A stretch of 64,000 nt of DNA from Empedobacter falsenii. GTDB lineage: Bacteria; Bacteroidota; Bacteroidia; Flavobacteriales; Weeksellaceae. A program made the translations under genes and the position numbers. Shown here piece after piece: positions 1 to 10,510 of the stretch. The DNA lies in NCBI RefSeq assembly GCF_013488205.1, contig NZ_CP040908.1, positions 3,226,001 through 3,290,000 of the forward strand, written 5' to 3'. Each line of letters opens with the position of its first letter. Positions within the stretch are counted from its first letter, which is position 1. The notes beneath the pieces were generated by a model, which was not told where the DNA came from, did no database searches, and saw only the letters and a list, made by a program, of their open reading frames with translations.

Positions 1-1157
1 TTAGCTCCTGACTCTAAACCATTCACTAAAACTAATTTATAATCTGGACAATCAGAAGTAACTTCATAATTCACCGCAACAGAAGTTTCTCCTAATTTTG
101 ATTGAACTTCAATATCAGATGGAACAGTTATATTACATTCCTTTGTATCGAAATAACCATTCAATTTCACTATCCAACCAGGAACAAGATTTCCATTTCC
201 AATTTCATTTCCTCCAATAAAATCCCCATTTTCAGAAACGACACTTGCTGTTCCTAATTTTCCTCCTGGAATTGTGACTTCTATCCCTTGCTCTATTAAT
301 AGATCCTTGATTAATTTTGGCTGATCTCCTAGAGAAGAATGATAAATAATAGCATCACGATCAGAAACCATATTTTGAACATATCCTACCAAAATTCCAT
401 TTGAAGAACTTATAAAAGTTCCTGTTCTATAACCTGCTGGTAAATCAAATATTTTATATTCGTTTGTATTTAAATTATACATAAATGGTTTTAAACCTAC
501 CTCTCCCACTGCAATACCATTATCGTCTACATGCCAAATATGATTATTTATAGGAATAGCATAATCTGTTAGTAGTTTTTCTAACTGACCATCTTTTTTT
601 ATAACTGCTAACTCTCTAAAAGTTCCATTAAGATCAGCATCAATCCAACCAACAGTTGTCCCTTCATTATTTACACTATAACCAGCTCCGTATTTGTATC
701 CATTAGGAATTATATTTTTTAATTCTTTTGTTTGAATATCATAGATAAAAGGTACGGATTTCATCTGTCCTACAATATAGCGTCCATTACTACTTATAGA
801 ATATACAGTAACTGCATCATCTTTAACTAAATTAGGAAAAACTCCTGTTGAAACCCATTCAGTTGTTCCAGCTAATTTATATACAGGATGAACTAAATCA
901 TTAATTTTACTTGTTCCAACGATATCTCCCTTTTCATTCATATTCGCATAACTGATGATACCATTATCTATTTTAACAAATGAATTTGTTTCATAATTAT
1001 AAGTGTATCCAATCATAACGGCATTACCATTGTTAGCTATGCCTCGAATTCCTGACCTAGGAATATCCATTGCTCTAAGTTCCATCTTTTGCGCATATAA
1101 ACTAGAAGATATAAAGAGTAAAGCAATAAATTTTTCAAGAATAAAATTTCTTCTCAT
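1..1157 (-). CDS. Secreted beta-rich (HAF/HYR-like) protein, 3' end off the window
   Basis: The reading frame starts at the ATG complementary to 1155-1157 and stays open to base 1, so the C-terminus lies outside the window. The N-terminus (MRRNFILEKFIALLFISSSL, then YAQ) is a signal peptide ending in the A-Q typical of flavobacterial exports. The body contains repeated short blocks of the type 'G-x-I-V-G-x' with SNG/NNG/DNG turns (for example GRYIVGQM, GIAVGEVG, GILVGYV), resembling the HAF extracellular repeat that forms a beta-propeller-like fold. Near the truncation, CNITVPSDIEV resembles the start of an HYR/Ig-like domain. Such proteins usually end in a type IX secretion sorting domain; that part cannot be seen. 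Function unknown; probably surface-exposed or secreted. Confidence 0.7.
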   Translation of the reverse strand, partial: MRRNFILEKFIALLFISSSLYAQKMELRAMDIPRSGIRGIANNGNAVMIGYTYNYETNSFVKIDNGIISYANMNEKGDIVGTSKINDLVHPVYKLAGTTEWVSTGVFPNLVKDDAVTVYSISSNGRYIVGQMKSVPFIYDIQTKELKNIIPNGYKYGAGYSVNNEGTTVGWIDADLNGTFRELAVIKKDGQLEKLLTDYAIPINNHIWHVDDNGIAVGEVGLKPFMYNLNTNEYKIFDLPAGYRTGTFISSSNGILVGYVQNMVSDRDAIIYHSSLGDQPKLIKDLLIEQGIEVTIPGGKLGTASVVSENGDFIGGNEIGNGNLVPGWIVKLNGYFDTKECNITVPSDIEVQSKLGETSVAVNYEVTSDCPDYKLVLVNGLESGA

Positions 1158-1324
1158 GTTTTGTAATTTTTATCAAATGAAAACAAATATTAAAAAAAAT
1201 CACAATACAGCTATACTAATATTCGTGAATTTCAAATCTATTTTCCGAATAAATAAAACTTAAAATATTGATAATCTGCAAAATACAAAACAAACAATTA
1301 TTTACAATTTTATAATTCATTCGA

Positions 1325-2992
1325 TTAATATCCCACTGCTTTGTCGTCTCCGCGTGGATCTGCACCAGCTTGATATGTTCCGTCTTTGTTGACCAAAATT
1401 CCTTCTACACGTCCATAAGGTTTACGCTCTTTCAACGTATAGCCTTTTTGTTTTAACGATTCACGAACGTTTTCTGAAATTGCATTTGGTTCGTAATCGA
1501 TTTGATCTGGTAACCATTGATGATGAAATCTTGGTGCTGCAACAGCTTCTTGCATCGTCATTCCGAAATCAACAACATTCAAAATTGCTTGAAAAACAGA
1601 CGTAATAATTGTAGAACCACCTGGTGTTCCCACAACCATAAACAATTTACCATCTTTCTCTAAAATCGAAGGCGTCATCGAACTTAACATTCTTTTCGAA
1701 GGCTCTATCGCATTGGCTTTTCCTCCAACCAAACCATACAAATTTGGTGTACCTGGTTTTACAGAAAAATCATCCATTTCATCATTCAACAAAAAACCTG
1801 CACCTTCTACAACAACCAAAGATCCGTACGAATTATTCAACGTTGTGGTTACAGAAGCCGCATTTCCATCTTTATCAACAATCACATAATGCGTCGTTTC
1901 CATCGATTCTTTACCGATTATTTCACCCGCTTTGATTGCTGAACTTGATGTTGCTTTATCAAACGAAAAATCTTTCATTCGATTCACATTATAACTTTTA
2001 TCTAATAATTGTTTTTGCGGAACTTTTATAAAATCTGGATCACCTAAATGCTCTGCGCGATCTGCATAAACGCGACGCTCTGCTTCTACCATCACTTGAA
2101 TTGTAGAATCTGCCTGAAATCCCCATTTATTAATTGGATAATCTTCGATTGATTGAAATAACGAAACCAACGCAATTCCTCCACTTGAAGGCGGCGGCAT
2201 CGAAATCACTTTAAGACCTTTATAATTTCCAGAAACTGGCGTTCTCCAAACCGATTGATATTCTTTTAAATCTTCGTGCGAAATAATTCCATTCCCACGT
2301 TTCATTTCTTTTACAATTAAATCGGCTGTTTTTCCTTCATAAAAACCAGCTCGACCTTTTTGCTGAATTAATTTTAACGTATTAGCTAAATCTTTTTGAA
2401 TTAGTAAATCACCTTCTTTCCAAGATGATTTAGACGTTAAAGCATTCGTTTTTGAATTATATTTTACAAAATCATTATGCTTATTTGTCAGTTCGCTCGC
2501 TTGTTGCTTTGTTATTTTAAATCCTTTTTGAGCTAAATTAATAGCTGGCTGAACTAATTCTTTCCAATTTAATTTACCATACTTTTCATGCGCTTTTACC
2601 ATTCCGTCGACAGTTCCGGGAACACCTGCAGCAAATTGTCCATACAAACTAAGATCAGTAATTGCATTGCCGTTTTTGTCCCAATACATATCTTCACTCG
2701 CTTTCAAAGGTGCTTTTTCACGATAATCTAACGCATCAGTCTTTCCTTTTGCATCACGATAAACCAAAAATCCACCGCCACCAATATTTCCTGCATTTGG
2801 ATAAACAACCGCCAACGCAAACTGAACTGCAATTGAAGCGTCAATCGCATTTCCACCTTTTTTCAGAATTTCAACTCCAACTTTTGAAGCTTCGGGATGA
2901 GCCGTTACAACAACTCCATTTTTGTAAGATTCTTGCGCATTCAGCTGAATAATCGCGAAGAAAGAAACTATAATAAATGATATTTTTTTCAT
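1325..2992 (-). CDS. ggt: Gamma-glutamyltranspeptidase precursor
   Basis: Periplasmic enzyme of the Ntn-hydrolase superfamily that cleaves the gamma-glutamyl bond of glutathione and transfers or hydrolyses the glutamyl group. It is 555 aa, the normal family length. A signal peptide (MKKISFIIVSFFAIIQLNAQ) is present. The autocatalytic processing site is in ETTHYV, with the presumed nucleophile Thr366 generating large and small subunits. Arg91 in DYREKAP matches the glutamate-binding arginine of the E. coli enzyme, and the PPPSSGGIAL and late GTPGGSTIIT motifs are family hallmarks. It is likely a single-gene unit with its own promoter at 3007-3038. A glutathione or gamma-glutamyl peptide scavenging role is inferred from the family. 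Confidence 0.95.
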   Translation of the reverse strand: MKKISFIIVSFFAIIQLNAQESYKNGVVVTAHPEASKVGVEILKKGGNAIDASIAVQFALAVVYPNAGNIGGGGFLVYRDAKGKTDALDYREKAPLKASEDMYWDKNGNAITDLSLYGQFAAGVPGTVDGMVKAHEKYGKLNWKELVQPAINLAQKGFKITKQQASELTNKHNDFVKYNSKTNALTSKSSWKEGDLLIQKDLANTLKLIQQKGRAGFYEGKTADLIVKEMKRGNGIISHEDLKEYQSVWRTPVSGNYKGLKVISMPPPSSGGIALVSLFQSIEDYPINKWGFQADSTIQVMVEAERRVYADRAEHLGDPDFIKVPQKQLLDKSYNVNRMKDFSFDKATSSSAIKAGEIIGKESMETTHYVIVDKDGNAASVTTTLNNSYGSLVVVEGAGFLLNDEMDDFSVKPGTPNLYGLVGGKANAIEPSKRMLSSMTPSILEKDGKLFMVVGTPGGSTIITSVFQAILNVVDFGMTMQEAVAAPRFHHQWLPDQIDYEPNAISENVRESLKQKGYTLKERKPYGRVEGILVNKDGTYQAGADPRGDDKAVGY

Positions 2993-3006
2993 AAAATCGA
3001 TTTAAA

Positions 3007-3038
3007 CAAAAATACCAAACCTTCATCAATTAAGACAA
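3007..3038 (-). promoter_or_regulatory. Bacteroidota-type promoter for ggt
   Basis: On the minus strand TTG (complement of 3036-3038) is followed after 21 bases by TATTTTTG (3007-3014), matching the -33 TTG / -7 TAnnTTTG consensus of the phylum. The -7 box lies only about 14 bases from the ggt ATG, so the untranslated leader would be very short. Confidence 0.55.
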
Positions 3039-3068
3039 AGATTTGGTAAAACATATAAACTATTTAAA

Positions 3069-5870
3069 TTATAAACTTAATGATAAACGAGCGAAAGCAA
3101 AGCGTCCTCCAGTTCCGAATTGTTGTCCAGTACGTGAATACACAAAATATCCTGCTCCTCTATTTCCTCCAATTTTCGTTTCATCAGGATAAATATCAAA
3201 TAAATTATTTGCACCGATTGTTAACGAAATATTTTTGTTGAAAGCATAGCCGAAACTCAAATCTGTTACAACTTTTCCGCTAAAAGTTTGCGAATCTGCC
3301 ACCGTATTTGTCGCCGCATCAACCTCTCCGAAATACACATTTCTTAAGTAAACATTCCATTTATCCAATGAATAATTCAGTGATAAATTGATTTTTGTAC
3401 GAGGAATAGCTGATTCTAAATAAATACGACTCGAACGATCAAAATAAGTAGACTCTTTTCCTTTTAATAAATCCGAAGCATGAACGTCGCCCACAACATT
3501 TGTTTTACTAAAAGTCGCCGATAAATCTCCACGTAATTTTCCTGCGCCTAAACGATCTTGATACGTCAAAACAACATCTATTCCTTTGGTTTCAGTATCA
3601 ATTGCATTTGCGAAGAAACGAGCCGAAGTTGCATTTGCTTGTTGCAATAATTCGTAAATCTCTTTGTCTTGAGCTGATGCATTTGCTGCATTGCTTCCTG
3701 TGAAAGATCCTGTGTAAATGATTCGGTCATCAATTCTGATGAAATATCCATCAACACTCAATTTGAATTTTCCCCAATTTGCCGTTGCTCCAGCCGAAAC
3801 TGATTTCGATTTTTCTTCGTTCAATTGTGGAATTCCTAATAATTTTGCAGCACGACTATCGTTTGTAAAAGTTCCTGAATTAGAAATTGCTCCATCTAAG
3901 AATAAACTTGAAGTTGCGCTAAAATATAATTGATGTAAAGATGGTGCTCTAAATCCTGTACTTGCAGCCGCTCTCAACACATAGTTTCCTAATTTGTATC
4001 GAGTCGAAATTTTTCCATTTAACGTTGATCCAAAATCTGAATAATCTTCGTAACGTAACGCAGCAGCTACTAAGAAATCTTTCGTAAAATTAAATTCAGT
4101 ATCTAAATACGCCGCAACAGAATGACGATTCGCATTGACTTCGTTCGCTGGTAAAAAACCAGGAAAAGCTTGCGCTCCACCTGCTAAAGCAGTACCATTT
4201 GCAGCAAATAAAGTATTGATATTTCCATTAAAATCTTGTACATAAATTGGCTTTCCATTTCCGTCTACACCAATTTGACGAACTTTACCATAATTCGCAT
4301 AAGATGATTCTTCACCTCCTACTATTTGATAATTTTCATAACGAAATTCTGCACCAAAAGCGACATTAATTCCAGCTAAAACATCATCAAAAAAACGCGT
4401 AAAATCTAGGTTGGTTGTATTCTGCGTAAAACGATATCCACCAGCTTCAAAAGATGTTGGCGAAGATTCTTTCATCGATGCGTTAACTGTATTTTTGACT
4501 CCAAAATCGATGGTATTATTTCCGTATGTATTCGAAAAATCAACTTTCCAACCGTTAATTTCACTACGAATTCCCGCTGCTAAAGAGCGATCGTAATTAT
4601 TAGTTTGAATTAATGGTAAAAATCCATTTGGATAAATTGACGCTACTGTTTGATGTAACTGAGCAGGCTGACGACGAAAAGCCGCCGATTCACCCAAACG
4701 ATAATTTAATCCTCCAAATGCATAAATTTCGGTTTTATCTAAAACTGGAAAAAGTGAGTTTATAAAAATTGCTCCTCCTTCATTTTTTGATTGTCCAATG
4801 CGCGAAACATAATCAGCTCGCGTTTCTCCACGACGGGCTAATTCCTCCTCTGAAATATCTTTTCCAGTTGGATTTGGATATAAATCTGGTCGATTATAAT
4901 CTGAGAAAATTGTTCCTGTAAATTCTTTTTGACGATTGAATGGTTGACGTTTGTCGTAAGAACCTGCAACATTTACAAATCCTCCTTTTTCACCCACTTT
5001 TACACCATAATTTACATTCGCTTGAAAAGTTTCACCATCAAAATTATCTTCTGCATTTTTCGAAAGATTTCCTCCATACGAAATTGACGCACGTAGTTTA
5101 TCTGTCGAATCTTCCAAGACAATATTAATCACACCTGCAATCGCATCAGAACCATATTGAGCAGCGGCTCCATCTCGAAGAATTTCAATTCTTTTGATCG
5201 CAGAAGTTGGAATCGCATTCAAATCTGTACCAACAGAACCTTTACCAAACGAACCATTAATATTAACCAATGATGTTGTATGACGACGCTTTCCGTTAAT
5301 CAAAACCAATACTTGATCTGGTCCTAAACCGCGCAAAGAAGCAGGATCGATGTGATCTGTTCCATCAGAAATAACTTGCGTATTCGAGCTAAAAGATGGC
5401 GCAACATAATTTAAGATTTGATTCAACGAAACTTGTCCTACATCTTTTGTCACCTCTTTAATATCTATCACATCAACTGGCGTTGAAGAATCTAATTGTG
5501 TACGTCCAACTGCTCGCGAACCAATCAAAACGACTTCGCTAAGATCAGTATCCGAATTGATTGATTGCAAAAAGAAATCTAAAGAAACTTCATTTTCATC
5601 AAGCACATTAATCGTTTGCGTCGTTGTTGGCTCACCTATTTTTGAAACAATAATTTCATACTTCCCAGGCTCTAACGTTAATTGATATAAACCATCTGCA
5701 TCTGTTATCGTCGTAATATTTGTTCCTTTTACATTAACCGTTGCTTGATCGATTGGTCCATTTACATCTTCAACCGTACCTGTGACTTTGGTTTGGGCGA
5801 ATAAAAATGTTCCGCCGAAAAGAGCAGTTAGAAAAAATATTTTTTTGAGTGAGTATAATTTCTTGTTCAT
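3069..5870 (-). CDS. TonB-dependent outer-membrane receptor
   Basis: A 933-aa outer-membrane active transporter energised by TonB-ExbBD. After a signal peptide (MNKKLYSLKKIFFLTALFGG.. to FAQ) comes a carboxypeptidase-regulatory-like domain (about residues 28-100, VTGTVEDVNGPIDQATVNVKG), then the plug domain (STPVDVIDIKEV; LINGKRRHTTSLVN; RIEILRDGAAAQYGSDAIAGVINI) and a C-terminal 22-strand barrel region ending in RLSLSL. There is no SusD partner next to it, so it is not an obvious Sus-type glycan locus. The substrate cannot be told from the sequence; the iron-siderophore class and peptide or cobalamin uptake are all possible. It has its own promoter upstream and ends 77 bases before ggt. Confidence 0.93.
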   Translation of the reverse strand: MNKKLYSLKKIFFLTALFGGTFLFAQTKVTGTVEDVNGPIDQATVNVKGTNITTITDADGLYQLTLEPGKYEIIVSKIGEPTTTQTINVLDENEVSLDFFLQSINSDTDLSEVVLIGSRAVGRTQLDSSTPVDVIDIKEVTKDVGQVSLNQILNYVAPSFSSNTQVISDGTDHIDPASLRGLGPDQVLVLINGKRRHTTSLVNINGSFGKGSVGTDLNAIPTSAIKRIEILRDGAAAQYGSDAIAGVINIVLEDSTDKLRASISYGGNLSKNAEDNFDGETFQANVNYGVKVGEKGGFVNVAGSYDKRQPFNRQKEFTGTIFSDYNRPDLYPNPTGKDISEEELARRGETRADYVSRIGQSKNEGGAIFINSLFPVLDKTEIYAFGGLNYRLGESAAFRRQPAQLHQTVASIYPNGFLPLIQTNNYDRSLAAGIRSEINGWKVDFSNTYGNNTIDFGVKNTVNASMKESSPTSFEAGGYRFTQNTTNLDFTRFFDDVLAGINVAFGAEFRYENYQIVGGEESSYANYGKVRQIGVDGNGKPIYVQDFNGNINTLFAANGTALAGGAQAFPGFLPANEVNANRHSVAAYLDTEFNFTKDFLVAAALRYEDYSDFGSTLNGKISTRYKLGNYVLRAAASTGFRAPSLHQLYFSATSSLFLDGAISNSGTFTNDSRAAKLLGIPQLNEEKSKSVSAGATANWGKFKLSVDGYFIRIDDRIIYTGSFTGSNAANASAQDKEIYELLQQANATSARFFANAIDTETKGIDVVLTYQDRLGAGKLRGDLSATFSKTNVVGDVHASDLLKGKESTYFDRSSRIYLESAIPRTKINLSLNYSLDKWNVYLRNVYFGEVDAATNTVADSQTFSGKVVTDLSFGYAFNKNISLTIGANNLFDIYPDETKIGGNRGAGYFVYSRTGQQFGTGGRFAFARLSLSL

Positions 5871-5892
5871 ATTTACAATTTTAAAAGTCTAG

Positions 5893-5924
5893 CAAATTTA
5901 TAGACTTTATAGAATATAAAACAA
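5893..5924 (-). promoter_or_regulatory. Bacteroidota-type promoter for the TonB receptor gene
   Basis: On the minus strand TTG (complement of 5922-5924), 21-base spacer, then TAAATTTG (5893-5900). This fits TTG/TAnnTTTG and leaves a leader of about 15-20 bases before the ATG at 5870. The rest of the 239-base gap 5871-6109 holds only AT-rich sequence and the infB terminator. Confidence 0.65.
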
Positions 5925-6059
5925 GTCGTTTTTAAATAAAATAAAAGAAAACTTTAAATTAATGTTAAACAGAGATTCTATTCTGAAAATAAGATTAATA
6001 ATAGAATATAATTCTATATAACAAGTAGAGTATTGATTTTTATTAAATAAAATTTCATA

Positions 6060-6088
6060 AAAAAAGGAGCTCAAATTGAGCTCCTTTT
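6060..6088 (-). terminator. Rho-independent terminator after infB
   Basis: Inverted repeat AAAAGGAGCTCAA/TTGAGCTCCTTTT with a GGAGCTC/GAGCTCC core. On the minus strand it is followed by seven T residues, and it sits about 20 bases past the infB stop, closing the rimP-nusA-infB operon. Confidence 0.85.
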
Positions 6089-6109
6089 AAAATATTTGTT
6101 GAGAATTGA

Positions 6110-9100
6110 TTATTTCAATTTCTTTTTAACCTCTACAGTTTCGTAAGCTTCGATAATGTCACCTACTTGAATATCATTGAAGTTTTTGATGTTAAGACCA
6201 CATTCGTAACCTTTACTAACTTCTTTCACGTCATCTTTGAAACGTTTCAATGAAGCTAATTCACCATCGTGGATCACAACTCCGTCACGAATGATACGAA
6301 TACTAGAGTTTCTGTAAACTTTACCGTCTAAGACCATACATCCAGCAATAGTACCAACTTTCGTTACTTTGAATGTTTCACGAACTTCAATATTACCAGT
6401 TACTTGCTCTTTCAACTCTGGAGATAACATACCTTCCATCGCTTCTTTAATCTCTTCGATCGCAGCATAGATAATTGAGTAAGTTCTAATTTCAACTTCT
6501 TCTTTTTCTGCAATATCACGAGCAGATCCACCAGGACGAACATTAAATCCGATAATAATCGCATCTGAAGCAGAAGCTAATAATACGTCAGATTCTGTAA
6601 TTTGTCCAACTCCTTTGTGTAAGATGTTAACAATAATTTCTTCTGTCGAAAGTTTTTGTAAAGAGTCTGTTAATGCTTCTACAGAACCATCCACGTCCCC
6701 TTTCAAGATAATATTCAACTCTTTGAAATCTCCTAAAGCGATACGACGTCCAATCTCATCAAGTGTGATGTGTTTTTGTGTACGAATAGTTTGCTCACGT
6801 TGTAATTGATCTCTACGAGTTGCAATTTGTTTCGCTTCGCGTTCGTCTTCGTAAACTTTGAACTTATCACCTGCAGTTGGCGCACCTGCTAATCCTAATA
6901 TTGTAACTGGTGTTGATGGTCCAGCAACTTTGATATTGTTACCACGCTCATCTAACATTGCACGAACTTTACCATGGTGAGATCCTGCTAATACATAATC
7001 TCCGATGTGTAATGTACCTGTTTGTACAATAATTGTCGAAACATATCCACGTCCTTTGTCTAATGCAGCTTCTACAACTGTACCAGAAGCTTTACGTTTT
7101 GGATTTGCTTTAAGGTCTAATACCTCAGCTTCTAATAATACTTTTTCTAATAAATCTTCTACTCCTAAACCAGATTTAGCCGAAATTTCTTGAGATTGGT
7201 AAGTACCACCCCAGTCTTCAACTAATAAGTTCATTTGAGCTAATTGCTCTTTTACTTTTTCTGGATTAGCTGCTGGTTTATCAACTTTGTTGATTGCGAA
7301 TACCATTGGTACTCCAGCTGCTTGAGCGTGAGAAATTGCTTCACGTGTTTGTGGCATGATTTGGTCATCGGCCGCAATCACGATAATTGCAATATCCGTT
7401 ACCTGAGCACCACGAGCACGCATCGCTGTAAAGGCCTCGTGACCTGGTGTATCTAAGAACGCTACACGTTTACCACTTGGCAATGTTACGTTGTACGCAC
7501 CAATGTGTTGTGTAATACCTCCAGACTCACCAGCAATTACGTTTGCTTTACGAATATAATCTAATAAAGATGTTTTACCGTGGTCAACGTGTCCCATTAC
7601 AGTTACGATTGGCGCACGAGTTACTAAATCTTCTTCGTTATCGATTTCTTCTTCTTCAGTTGAGATTTCTTCTTCAGCATTAGCAAATACTGCTTCGAAT
7701 CCGAAATCATCTGCAACTAATTGAATTGTATCCGCTTCAAGACGTTGGTTCATGGTAACCATGATTCCCAATGACATACATGCAGAGATAACTTCTGTAA
7801 CAGAAACATCCATTAACGAAGCTAATTCGTTAACCGTTACAAATTCTGTTACGTGTAAAGTTTTGTCCATGTCCATTGCTTCTTGCTCTTGCTCAGCAAA
7901 CTCACGACGTTCTTTACGTTTGTCTCTTCTGTGTTTAGCCCCTTTAGATCCTTTTCCTTTATTAGTAAGTTTATCTAAAGTGTCTTTAATTTGTTTTTTA
8001 ACATCTTCGTCAGAAAGTTCTACTTGAGGAACTCTTGGTCCACGATTGTTTCCACCTCTAAAGTTTCCACCACCTTGACGATTACCACCTTGTCCGCCTT
8101 GACGATTTCCGCCTTGACCTCCTGGGCGATTTCCACCTTGTCCTTGACCACCTTGACGGTTGTTATTATTTCCTCCTCCGTGGTTGTTATTACCACCTTG
8201 GCGGTTATTATTATTTCCTCCTCCGTGGTTGTTATTACCACCTTGACGATTGTTATTGTTTCCTCCGTTTTCTCCAGCTTTTGCTACATCTTCTGGTTTA
8301 ACGTTTTTCTGGATACGTTTGCGCTTTTTCTTGTCAGCAGCGTTATTAGCACCTTTTTGATTCCCTTTTTTATCGTCAGTTTTTTTCTTATCAAATTTAG
8401 ATAAGTCAATCTTTGCACCTGTAAAATTAGGTCCATCTAATTTTGTGTAGACAGTTTCAATTTTTTGAGGTTCAACTGCTGCTACTTCTTCAATCTCTTC
8501 TTTCTTCACTTCAGGCTTCGCTTCCGTTTTTATTTCAGGCTTTTTAACCTCTTCCACCTTTTTAGGTTCTTCTTTCTTCACCTCTTTTTTAACTTCCGCC
8601 TTCGGTGCTTCCGCCTTTTTAGGTTCTGCTTGCTCTTTTTTAGGAGCTGGAGAATCTTGCTTTTTAGGTTTACCTGTATTATTTATTTTATCAAGATCAA
8701 TAACTTTAATCACTTTTGGTCCTTTCGTTTCCTCTTTTGATTCAGTTTTTGGTTCAGCTTTTGGAGCTTCCTCTTTCTTGATTTCTTCTTTGTTCACCTC
8801 TTCTTTTACCGCAGTTTTTTCTACTTTGGCTTTAGGTTTCAAAGCATCTAAGTCTATTTTTCCAACAGTCTTTGGTCCTTCCAATTCAACTTTCGTCGTT
8901 TCAATGATTTCAGGTTTCTTTTCTACTGGTTTTTCAGTTGCAGCTTTTGCTTCTGCTTCTTTTTTCTCAGCGGCTTTGATATCTGAAATTTTGTTAATGA
9001 CTACTTCACCGGAAGCTTGCTTTTGTTTAGCATCAGATCGGAACTCATTAACTAAAATATCGTAAGTTGGCACATCGATTTTAGAGTTCGGATTTTTTTC

Positions 9101-9196
9101 TACTGTTGTACCCTTCCCTTCTAAAAAATCAACAGCTCTATCTATTGATATATTTAATTCTTTTAATACTTTACTTAATCTTATTGTTTCCGACAT
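6110..9196 (-). CDS. infB: Translation initiation factor IF-2
   Basis: GTPase that brings fMet-tRNA to the 30S subunit and promotes subunit joining. At 1028 aa it has a long, low-complexity N-terminal extension: a short IF2_N motif ([20 protein letters not shown]), a Lys/Glu/Pro-rich stretch to about residue 290, then an Asn/Gly/Gln-rich section ([15 protein letters not shown] repeats) to about residue 385. The conserved part follows: a second IF2_N, then the G domain with GHVDHGKT near residue 534, DTPGH and NKVDK, then domains II-IV. The last gene of the rimP-nusA-infB operon, 63 bases after nusA, it is closed by a strong terminator. A possible extra -7 box (TACATTTG, 9226-9233) lies in the gap. 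Confidence 0.98.
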   Translation of the reverse strand: MSETIRLSKVLKELNISIDRAVDFLEGKGTTVEKNPNSKIDVPTYDILVNEFRSDAKQKQASGEVVINKISDIKAAEKKEAEAKAATEKPVEKKPEIIETTKVELEGPKTVGKIDLDALKPKAKVEKTAVKEEVNKEEIKKEEAPKAEPKTESKEETKGPKVIKVIDLDKINNTGKPKKQDSPAPKKEQAEPKKAEAPKAEVKKEVKKEEPKKVEEVKKPEIKTEAKPEVKKEEIEEVAAVEPQKIETVYTKLDGPNFTGAKIDLSKFDKKKTDDKKGNQKGANNAADKKKRKRIQKNVKPEDVAKAGENGGNNNNRQGGNNNHGGGNNNNRQGGNNNHGGGNNNNRQGGQGQGGNRPGGQGGNRQGGQGGNRQGGGNFRGGNNRGPRVPQVELSDEDVKKQIKDTLDKLTNKGKGSKGAKHRRDKRKERREFAEQEQEAMDMDKTLHVTEFVTVNELASLMDVSVTEVISACMSLGIMVTMNQRLEADTIQLVADDFGFEAVFANAEEEISTEEEEIDNEEDLVTRAPIVTVMGHVDHGKTSLLDYIRKANVIAGESGGITQHIGAYNVTLPSGKRVAFLDTPGHEAFTAMRARGAQVTDIAIIVIAADDQIMPQTREAISHAQAAGVPMVFAINKVDKPAANPEKVKEQLAQMNLLVEDWGGTYQSQEISAKSGLGVEDLLEKVLLEAEVLDLKANPKRKASGTVVEAALDKGRGYVSTIIVQTGTLHIGDYVLAGSHHGKVRAMLDERGNNIKVAGPSTPVTILGLAGAPTAGDKFKVYEDEREAKQIATRRDQLQREQTIRTQKHITLDEIGRRIALGDFKELNIILKGDVDGSVEALTDSLQKLSTEEIIVNILHKGVGQITESDVLLASASDAIIIGFNVRPGGSARDIAEKEEVEIRTYSIIYAAIEEIKEAMEGMLSPELKEQVTGNIEVRETFKVTKVGTIAGCMVLDGKVYRNSSIRIIRDGVVIHDGELASLKRFKDDVKEVSKGYECGLNIKNFNDIQVGDIIEAYETVEVKKKLK
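8169..8258. repeat. 45-bp tandem repeat inside infB
   Basis: Two near-identical 45-bp units (8169-8213 and 8214-8258) begin with tttcctcctccgtgg on the plus strand and encode [15 protein letters not shown] on the minus strand. Partial units extend on both sides. It is in frame, so copy changes would lengthen or shorten the linker by 15 residues. Confidence 0.8.
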
Positions 9197-9225
9197 ATGA
9201 AGCTAATCTCTTATTTTAATGTTTG

Positions 9226-9233
9226 CAAATGTA
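9226..9233 (-). promoter_or_regulatory. Possible internal -7 box before infB
   Basis: TACATTTG on the minus strand matches TAnnTTTG, 30 bases upstream of the infB ATG in the nusA-infB gap. No TTG is found at the expected spacing, so this is weak. Confidence 0.25.
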
Positions 9234-9259
9234 TGAATTGTTTATGACTTGAGTATGAA

Positions 9260-10495
9260 TTAATCTTCAAACTCTTCTTTTAACACACGGATTACGTCTA
9301 AGATCGTCTCTTCTTCTAAATCCGTACGTTTGATTAAATCATCAACATCTTGTTCTAAAATACTTTTGGCAGTATCTAACCCGATAGCACTAAATGCTTC
9401 GATTACCCATGCATCGATTTCGTCTGAGAATTCTGATAATTCTACGTCTTCGTCTTGGGCTCCTTCTCTGAAAATATCAATTTCCATTCCAACTAATTTA
9501 GAAGCTAAACGAACATTGTAACCTCCTTTACCAATTGCTTTCGAAACTTCGTCTGCATTTACGTAAACTAAGGCTTTGTTTTCTTCTTCATTAATTTCGA
9601 TATTCGAAATTTTAGCTGGGCTTAAAGCGCGTTGAATAAACAAACTCATGTTGTTTGTGTAGTTGATTACGTCGATATTCTCGTTACGTAATTCGCGTAC
9701 AATTGAATGGATACGAGATCCTTTCATTCCGACACAAGCTCCTACTGGATCGATACGATCGTCGTAAGATTCTACTGCAACTTTTGCTTTATCTCCAGGG
9801 ATACGAACTACATTTTTGATTGTAATTAATCCGTCTAAAATTTCAGGAATTTCTTGTTCAAATAATTTCTCTAAGAATTTTGGTGATGTTCTAGATAAAA
9901 TAATTTGAGGTTTTGCTCCTCTTAATTTTACGTCATCTACAACTGCACGTAATGTATCTCCTTTTCTGAAAAAATCTGATGGTATTTGATTTTCTTTTGG
10001 TAAAATCATTTCGTTTTGTTCGTCATCCATAATAATCACTTGTTTGTGACGTACATAGTGGATTTCTCCCGAAACTACTTCTCCAATTAAACCTTTAAAT
10101 TTTTCGTATAAATTAGAATTATCATGCTCCATTACTTTAGAAACCAATGTTTGGCGTAATGTTAAAATCGCACGACGACCTAATGCTTCGATCGGAATTT
10201 TTTCCGATACTTCTTCACCTACTTCAAAATCTGGCTCAATTTTACGTGCTTCAGATAATTCGATATCTGTTGCGTCGTCTTCTGAGAAACCGTCTTCTAC
10301 AACGATACGGTTGTGCCAAATCTCTAAGTCTCCTTTATCAGGATTTACAATAATATCAAAGTTATCATCTGTACCATATTTCTTTTTCAAAACACTTTTC
10401 AGGGTTTCTTCTAAGATTGCCATCAGCGTAATACGGTCGATGTTCTTATCGTCTTTAAAATCTCCAAAAGATTCAATTAATGCAAGATTGTCCAT
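9260..10495 (-). CDS. nusA: Transcription termination/antitermination factor NusA
   Basis: RNA polymerase-binding factor that modulates pausing, termination and antitermination. The 411-aa protein has the NusA N-terminal domain (about 1-125), an S1 domain (IGEVVSGEIHYVRHKQVIIM...), and tandem KH domains (VGACVGMKGSRIHSIVRELR with the GxxG loop; then IGKGGYNVRLASKLVG). The C-terminus is short and acidic (ESILEQDVDDLIKRTDLEEE), without full acidic repeats. It lies 15 bases after rimP and 63 bases before infB, the conserved bacterial order; all three act in the translation/transcription core. No unusual feature in codon use or start. Confidence 0.97.
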   Translation of the reverse strand: MDNLALIESFGDFKDDKNIDRITLMAILEETLKSVLKKKYGTDDNFDIIVNPDKGDLEIWHNRIVVEDGFSEDDATDIELSEARKIEPDFEVGEEVSEKIPIEALGRRAILTLRQTLVSKVMEHDNSNLYEKFKGLIGEVVSGEIHYVRHKQVIIMDDEQNEMILPKENQIPSDFFRKGDTLRAVVDDVKLRGAKPQIILSRTSPKFLEKLFEQEIPEILDGLITIKNVVRIPGDKAKVAVESYDDRIDPVGACVGMKGSRIHSIVRELRNENIDVINYTNNMSLFIQRALSPAKISNIEINEEENKALVYVNADEVSKAIGKGGYNVRLASKLVGMEIDIFREGAQDEDVELSEFSDEIDAWVIEAFSAIGLDTAKSILEQDVDDLIKRTDLEEETILDVIRVLKEEFED

Positions 10496-10510
10496 TAAAC
10501 TTTAATTTTT

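Noticed and set aside
1-3. TTA at the very first bases read as the stop codon of the first minus-strand gene
   Set aside because: The frame of that gene starts at 1157 and has codons ending at positions congruent with 3, leaving bases 1-2 as a partial codon. TTA at 1-3 is out of frame, so the gene continues beyond the window.
8020-8241. 73-aa minus-strand frame inside infB
   Set aside because: A shifted reading of the 45-bp repeats (TTEEEI units); the infB frame is clearly the real one.
7991-8404. 137-aa plus-strand frame opposite infB
   Set aside because: It is a low-complexity Ser/Thr/Val frame created by the Asn/Gly-rich repeat of infB on the other strand. No start signal or family.
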